A stretch of DNA of 64,000 nucleotides from Tubulanus polymorphus (taxonomy: Eukaryota > Nemertea > Palaeonemertea > Tubulaniformes > Tubulanidae). The notes below the pieces were generated by a model. It had not been told where the DNA came from. It did not search any database and saw nothing but the letters and a program-made list of their open reading frames with translations. The translations under genes and the position numbers were made by a program. Shown here piece after piece: positions 57,446-64,000 of this stretch. How positions within the stretch are numbered: position 1 is the stretch's first letter; each line of letters begins with the position of its first letter. Location: positions 6,138,001 through 6,202,000 of the forward strand of contig NC_134026.1 of the NCBI RefSeq assembly GCF_964204645.1, given 5' to 3'.

Positions 57446-60400
57446 TTATTTTCTCTTGTTGCCAAGCCGACTACGTTTAGCAGGCGGAGCGTTCTCTGAT
57501 TCATCATCTTCAACTTCTTCATCTGATATTTCAATTTCCTGCGACAAACAAATCGGTTTATTTTCAAAATGCTTTTTTCCACACGACATAAAATCGATTG
57601 TTTTTAAGCACCAGCAGTTCAAACTATACTTACATCTTCATTTCCATCGTCATTATCATCATCATCGTCATTCTCATCCTCTTGATCAGAAGTTAATACT
57701 TGTTGAAGAGCTGCGGTGTTAATTCTGAAGTCTCGTGACGTGCTGTGTTTCATGTGCTCCATAAAATTGATCTGCAAATTGAACATGTTTAAATCAGCAA
57801 CAACATTTGAAATCAAATATTCTTCCGTAGCTCTGACTAATAACAATTAAATGAAGTTTTAAAGTGGAAGTATTTAATTGGAATTATTAAAGTGTCATTA
57901 AACCCACAATCGTAAAACCTAAAGGTACTAATGTCTATTTATTAATTGATGAGACCTGTTTTTCTGGGATATTTTGCTTACTTTTTGGGGTACATACCTC
58001 ATTTATGTCTTAACAGAATGCCAAAAATCGCGGACAACAACTGAATATCCGATATATTTCCAGTTCTGTACCAATTAGATGGATTGGCAAAAAGACTCCT
58101 TAAGTCCAGTTGAATGAGAGAGAAAATCTTCCATTTTGTCAAATTTCTTGGATTTGAACATTGTTACCATGCCTACGCCACCCTGATTTAGTTGTTGAGA
58201 CCCCACAAGAAAAATAACTTCATTTCGTAGGCATGGTGACAATGTAAAAATTCAAGAAATTTGACAAAATGGAGGATTTTCTCTCTCATTCAACTGGACT
58301 TAAGGAGTCTTTTTGCCAATCCATCTAATTGGTACAGAACTGGAAATATATCGGATATTCAGTTGTTGTCCGCGATTTTTGGCATTCTGTTAAGACATAA
58401 ATGAGGTATGTACCCCAAAAAGTAAGCAAAATATCCAAGAAAAACAGGTCTCATCCATTAATAAATAGACATTAGTACGATAACCACACTCAAACGTGGT
58501 GAAGAGATAATAAGATAAAAACCCACTATGTACAAATTAAAAGAATTTAAAAATTGAGAATTTATTTATTCAAAACAATCTAAAATATAAGAACACAACG
58601 TTTCGTGACCTAAGGGTAAAACCTAAAGATTTACAACATAAAATATTATTAAAAAGTAAAACTCAGAATTTTTAACTAAAAATCATCATCAAGGAATTAA
58701 AACCAAAAATTCAAGATTTTTTAGATAAATTTTCTTATGGTTTCAATGTTTCAGGCTTTTATGGTGGTTTTTGAGACATTTTCGAACACCACAGATTTCT
58801 ATCTCTTCATTGTAAGGAAAGTTTTACCGTTTTTAAATTTCACTTACTTTAGCTTTCTTTGATAGTTGTATGAGGAATTTTTCGTATTGTTCGATACAGA
58901 AAATCAGCTGTGGAATAGATCGAGCTTCTCTCAGCACCCTTGCAGCCTATAGCATGCAAAATACGATAAACAATTTGGTTTTGAATCAGTTACACTTTGG
59001 TTGAGATCAGGGGCTGGTCATAGAATATTCTCAAATACAGTAGAATCCGCTTGATTCGGATCATTTGGGTCTAACCACGAAGGGAGTATTTCAGAAAAAG
59101 TAGTTACCGATCCAGTATTCTTTTTTTCAGTCTTCTTTTTATCTTCTTTCTGTTGGCCATTCGCCGTTGGTTGAGCACTCTACGAATAAAAACACAATAT
59201 TTTCCCGATTGGACGCGGAATATTTCAGCAATTATCAGCGAGAGAGAGAGTTTACCTGTAAATATGATATCATTGTATACACGTGATTCGTCAGTAATGT
59301 CCCGGATAATTTCACAACTTTCTCAAATCGACCGGAGCAATGTCCCGCTTTCTGATTATACAGGTAAATATACTGCAAAAATCAACACATTTCATTAAAC
59401 AAATGTAGGAAAAGTTTCTCAGATTCGACGAATCAGATTGATGGACTCTGGAATTTTCACATTTTTTCACATCCTTACAATTGGCTTCGCATCAATCCGA
59501 CCCACCACGTATCAAACGGTAAGACTTACAAATTTAACAAGCGCTGTCAACCCGTTGTAGAATTTAGTGAGCTGTTTCAGTAATACAGTAGCGCAGTTAC
59601 CGGTAGGTATAGCAGTTTGTACTAACTCGTGGAAACCGGTGATTAACGAGCCAAACTTTGTACAAATTCCTTTATCTAAAGCTTCTTTTTGTTCAGTGGT
59701 TAAACTCTCGTCTAGAACGAAGAAAGAAAAACCGCTACAGTTAGGAATAACCCTGACCCAGTTCCACAGTTGTCGTCAAAATTTGACTTGGCAGCAAAGT
59801 TAAGCTCACGGCACGTGTGATGGTGGGTTTGTAAGTGACAAACCAATGAACGAGATCAATGCAGGAGAAGAAAGTTGAACTTAAAATAAGCCTGTAGTCA
59901 AACTTTAACTGATGACCGAGGAATTAATGGTAAAAATGTTGTTCATCTCGGAAAGCATTGGTATTCACTTTACCAAGGATAATAGATTTCACTTTCCCGA
60001 GAGCCCAGACTGCGTCTTCGATATCGGTTTCCGTTCGGCTCAAAATAATCATAAATAAAGACGTGTTCGCTGTCTTTTTGTTGACGATGGCAAAATTACA
60101 CGAGTCATCCAGTTCCACATCCTGTTCAAAAATAAAACAACTGAATAAGTTTAAAACCCACTATATACAAAATGTTAAGGAATAAAAGTGTATGACAAAT
60201 AGAATTCGTCTTTAATCTTTTAATTTTGTATATAGTGGATTTTAAACTAACTATTCTCCACACCAGAGTGTACAGGCTATTCTACTATTATGTTACCCAT
60301 GTATTTCAAACAACTTGAAACATAAAACTACGGTTATTATAGAATTTTGATTAATTTACCTCGTCGACGTCTCCTATTCTAACGTGAATATCTTGCGCGA

Positions 60401-63400
60401 TATCTTTCAGAAGCAGAGAACAGTTTTTCACTTGTCGAGTCACGTCGATCAGATGAGATAATAAAGCGTGTGACACGACACAATCCTCTATAAAACACAA
60501 TCATTTATTCATAACTAAACAGAATTCATAGATCAATTTCACTGTTAATAGAAATCAACAAGATTTGTTCTTTTAACGCAGCCATGTTTTTGAAATACCA
60601 TAAATTTTGACTTCGGACACGTCCAAAACTAACGAAATAACAGAATTGTCAAGCAGCTACAGTCACAACAGTTATTAATTCGGAGATATTCATGAATAGT
60701 TACCCGGTTATAGCCATTGTTCATTGAAGAGGAACCCGGTGTAATGCAATTCACAACTTTGAATTAGAAAAGACAGCTTTCTGAAAAACCGAGCTACTTT
60801 TCAAATACCCTGACTTTTTCCTGATTTTAAAGAAAAGAGTCAGGATTCCTCTTGATTTTCCCTGCCTGGAAAAATAATCCTGAAATTTCCTGATTTCCCT
60901 GATCAGGATGAACCCTGACATCTGGTATTCAGTTCTGGGTCTAGTTCATGATGAAGAACTTACGCAAATCAATGCTCAGCATGATGTAGTTAGACGTAGC
61001 AAATCTTTATCTGCCCTTTGTTTTTCATACCTATTTTCTTTTCCTTGCACAGTTTATGAAACCAGGTTTGAATCGTTTGTTTCTGGTCAGATTTATCAAG
61101 TTTACACAAAGCTCCGATGACGTTTAATAACGGCAGAATCTCCTTCAGTGAATCTAAACCGGCGTTCACAACATTCTTCATAACTAAATCCTACAATCAG
61201 TCAACAACTTCTTATTACACACCATGATAATGTATACAATACTATTTCAACATAACTTAAGTAAAATACACTAGATACTGCTTAATTCGGATCGTTTGGG
61301 AGGAATTAATCTTGTTCAAGAGAAATCTGGATTACACATCATACTCGACATAGAATTATGTATAATTGGACCATAAATAGATCAGAATCAGAATCTGATT
61401 AGAATCTGGATTCAAACTGATGCAAATTTGTGGGTGCGATTGTAGCAGAACACTTACCTGTATCTTTTTAACATGACAGTGAACGCCGTCCCCTGCCTCC
61501 ATGTCAAAACCACTGGTTTCATACTCTTAAATTAAAAAATCTATTATCATACCATTCATGTTTTTTCATCTCAGTTTATCATCAATAAGCAATATTTACC
61601 GATTGATGTGAGAAAATCCGATAATTTTTTTTCATATTGGCCGCAAATAATCTGAAAGCACAGATTGAATCCGTTCAAGCAAACGGCCGCGAATTTCTTC
61701 AGTTCATTCGAGTCTCTTGCGGCGATGAAACCATGTAACAAATCACTGAATAAAAAATACTTGTTATTACTTATTGTACCCACAGCTACATGAATTTAAA
61801 ACACCCTAGATTTTTCCAAAATATTCGAAAGGTGATTTTTCAATCCTCCGAAATGCGGCCTTCGTAAAAGTGAACAGATACCATCATCCTACAGGGAACT
61901 GTGTAATACAGTTCACTATCAGAATGCAGCATATTATCATTGTTTTTGATAAACTTACTTAGCCACGGAACAGCATAGATAGAATATCTTCCTTTTATCT
62001 CTGGCCGTATCACAGTGTCCCGTATCATTCACTTGTTGTAACTGATGACAGATTATGCGTACGATATACATCTTAAAATCAACGTTCTCTTCAGCTTTAC
62101 TCTTCCTACAGTTAGAGAACAACGCAGGTTTTCAATGAAACAAAAACAGCGCGGATTCAAGGCCTACTTTCGAAGGTCTTGCAACACATTAAATGACATT
62201 TTTTACCATTGAAAAATAATATTTGGAGGTGTATGAGCAAGAGGTTGCATTTGAAAATTCGTTGATGGGTGAGATCAAAAAATTCATAAACACTGAATTT
62301 TTGGTGAAATGCATTCTTAACAAAATCGCCAAGTAGAAAATTCCATATCCTACCAATTATGTAAGAGAAGTTTTAGAAAAGGGCACAAGAAAAGGGTACA
62401 AGGCCCACAAGAATCCCGAGGTTCACGTCAGGTAACGGGCTGCTTTTCATTCAGCCGAAGTGTGTATGTACGTCAATGAATGGCTCCTATCCAAAGAGAG
62501 TGAAGGATAGGTAATAAATAAACTCACTTGACTAAATGATGTAAGATATTTGAAGCACAGTCAACAGTCATCATACTCGTTATAATTGTTTTATTTCCGG
62601 CGCGATCTTTCTTCCCAGCTCCTCCTCCAGCTCCTCCTGACGATTTCTCAGACCAGATTTCATACAGTCTATTGTACTGGTCGAACAGTTTCTGTACTGT
62701 TAACATTTTTTCAGTATCACCGCTGGAAACAATCAAAATATTGATCAGAAATCACTTTCAACTGTTGAGTTCCGCTCCAAAAAAGTACCGGTAATAAGGA
62801 AATCACTTTCAACTGTTGAGTTCCGCTCCAAAAAAGTACCGGTAATAAGAAACTAATTCCAAAATTTGGATTTAAGGTCTGAGCAACCAGGCCGTGGATG
62901 GTAATTCAAGGATAGAATTGACGAGCTACAGTCAACTATGCTTATATCGTCAAGACATCAAATATTTTATTTGGTCCCGATAAATTTCTTCAGTTTACCC
63001 AGTACACGCTTTTACGGTACAACGCTTATATTGTATGGATATCGCCAGTCCCAACAGTGTTGTTGATTGCAGTAAAAATCCATGAGAAACGAAGCTAAAT
63101 CCAAACTTCATCATATGTTGTGTCATGTTATTTACCTGTCATTGTCTTCAATTAGAAACTGATAACTAATAAGTACTTCATAGATTCCCATGAGCATCAT
63201 AACAGTGATCAAATTCCTCACACCGGACGCTGTATTCAAGTTAAAATCAGCGGATTTATCCTGAAATATAAATCACACAAAGAAATTAATCAACTGAACT
63301 AGATTCAACCATGAATGTCTCTAATCAACAAGTCCACGGTTCAACTGAAGATGGAAGGCTATTTCACTCTGACACTTACAACTTCAAAGTCTTCCAGTTC

Positions 63401-64000
63401 AGCTTTGATCATCCGACGAGTGACAGAATTGAGGACTTTGGAGTATTTTTCAGTCGATTCATCCTCGGCAGTTGCAGCAGTTTGCGTTAACAAACAGTAA
63501 ACCATTGAACTTAACAAATATGGCTGAAACATAGAAACTCACATCAATTCGAAATATTGAGCCCTTCACATTGACACACATGTTTTAAACTAGCTTTCAG
63601 TTGCTCATTAACAATTTACTTACTAGAGGTTCAGTGATGTAAGCAGAGTCATCCTGTATAGCGGTACATTTATCAATTTTCACTGGAGGATTCACATCTT
63701 CGTTGTGTTCATACGCTTTCTGAAACTGTACACATAAAATCGTCTACGATACTCCGCACGGGACCTACTCGACATAATCTGCAGTTATCATAAAACCTAC
63801 TACTTACCTGCAAGAGCAGAATGTCTAAAACGGGCATCTTCAATTTACTGTTCTTGTTGACGACTTCGTGAAGTCCCTGAATTCATTGACAGAATTGGTA
63901 GAATTTACCTCAAATCACAAATGATGCAGAATATTAGAATTTGAATGCGAAATGAACCTCGTAAAGAATCTGTCTAATTTTCGCCTGTTGATTCAAACAT
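57446..64000 (-). CDS. FANCI: FANCI, Fanconi anaemia ID2-complex subunit, C-terminal half (5' part outside window)
   Basis: Partner of FANCD2 in DNA crosslink repair; nuclear. Exons: >64000-63958, 63876-63808, 63719-63624, 63523-63380, 63260-63136, 62722-62528, 61745-61600, 61525-61458, 61190-61031, 60487-60360, 60121-59974, 59711-59530, 59372-59256, 59179-59108, 58946-58848, 57771-57634 and 57538-57446. Phases agree throughout. Matching blocks: [85 protein letters not shown] and [10 protein letters not shown]. The tail is acidic then basic ([13 protein letters not shown], nuclear signal). The monoubiquitination lysine and the S/TQ cluster would lie upstream of the window. The segment between exons 61600 and 61525 is short relative to the human protein (see findings). 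Confidence 0.95.
57912..58628. mobile_element. 691-bp insertion with giant hairpin and 13-bp target-site duplication
   Basis: GTAAAACCTAAAG at 57912-57924 and 58616-58628. Arms from 57925 and to 58479 (about 250 bp each) are nearly identical inverted copies around a loop of about 50 nt. The remaining 58480-58615, read on the minus strand, is the 3' part of the retroelement at 15.5 kb (GAAACGTTGTG.. to CATAGTGGGTTTTTATCT), truncated within its hammerhead-like core. It sits in a FANCI intron. Confidence 0.75.
60148..60249. mobile_element. 102-bp foldback element
   Basis: Arms 60148-60172 and 60225-60249 (AGTTTAAAACCCACTATATA and its complement with one mismatch). The CCCACTAT[AG]TACAAA end is shared with the 15.5-kb and 58.5-kb elements. 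In a FANCI intron. Confidence 0.65.
62749..62850. repeat. 51-bp tandem duplication in a FANCI intron
   Basis: AAATCACTTTCAACTGTTGA and the next 31 bases occur twice head to tail with one difference at the end. Confidence 0.9.

Noticed and set aside
61951-62040. Possible FANCI exon on the minus strand near 62.0 kb
   Set aside because: A donor-like AAG|TAAG is present, but the flanking exons at 62528 and 61745 already join in phase and no FANCI-like peptide is read.

Overview
The window is animal nuclear DNA: AT-rich, with spliced genes (GT/AG introns), AATAAA poly(A) signals and many small transposons. The protein matches are general metazoan. The short introns, alternative first exons and many MITE or Penelope-like repeats suggest a marine invertebrate, possibly a mollusc or other lophotrochozoan, but the sequence does not prove this.

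Layout. (1) 4.4-16.2 kb, minus strand: a 13-14 exon gene for a disordered protein of about 840-870 residues. It carries about nine copies of a P-x-W-x-x-E-[IL] motif of the kind at the N-terminus of phostensin and taperin, and has two alternative N-terminal exon sets. (2) 22.3-37.6 kb, minus: a complete single-domain hexokinase. Ten common exons can be joined in frame to four alternative first exons spread over 7.7 kb. (3) 37.8-43.1 kb: a 5.3-kb DNA element with terminal inverted repeats and a 9-bp target-site duplication. Its body is a 190/191-bp satellite organised as a 762-bp higher-order repeat. (4) 43.15-47.94 kb, plus: TMEM59, complete in six exons; the element ends 11 bp before its start codon. 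(5) 50-55 kb: low-complexity sequence with two families of tandemly amplified exon-like cassettes and an inverted duplication around an unknown small ORF. (6) 55.69-57.13 kb, plus: ECHDC1, complete in four exons. (7) 57.45 kb to the window end, minus: the C-terminal half of FANCI, convergent with ECHDC1.

The genes are unrelated housekeeping functions: glycolysis, autophagy/Golgi trafficking, metabolite proofreading and crosslink repair. The main novelty is the repeat biology. The satellite-bearing transposon lies between a hexokinase/TMEM59 bidirectional promoter and the TMEM59 coding start. A retroelement family with hammerhead-ribozyme-like cores and 12-13-bp target-site duplications is scattered through the window. 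Large near-perfect hairpins lie in introns. No tRNA, rRNA or CRISPR was seen.
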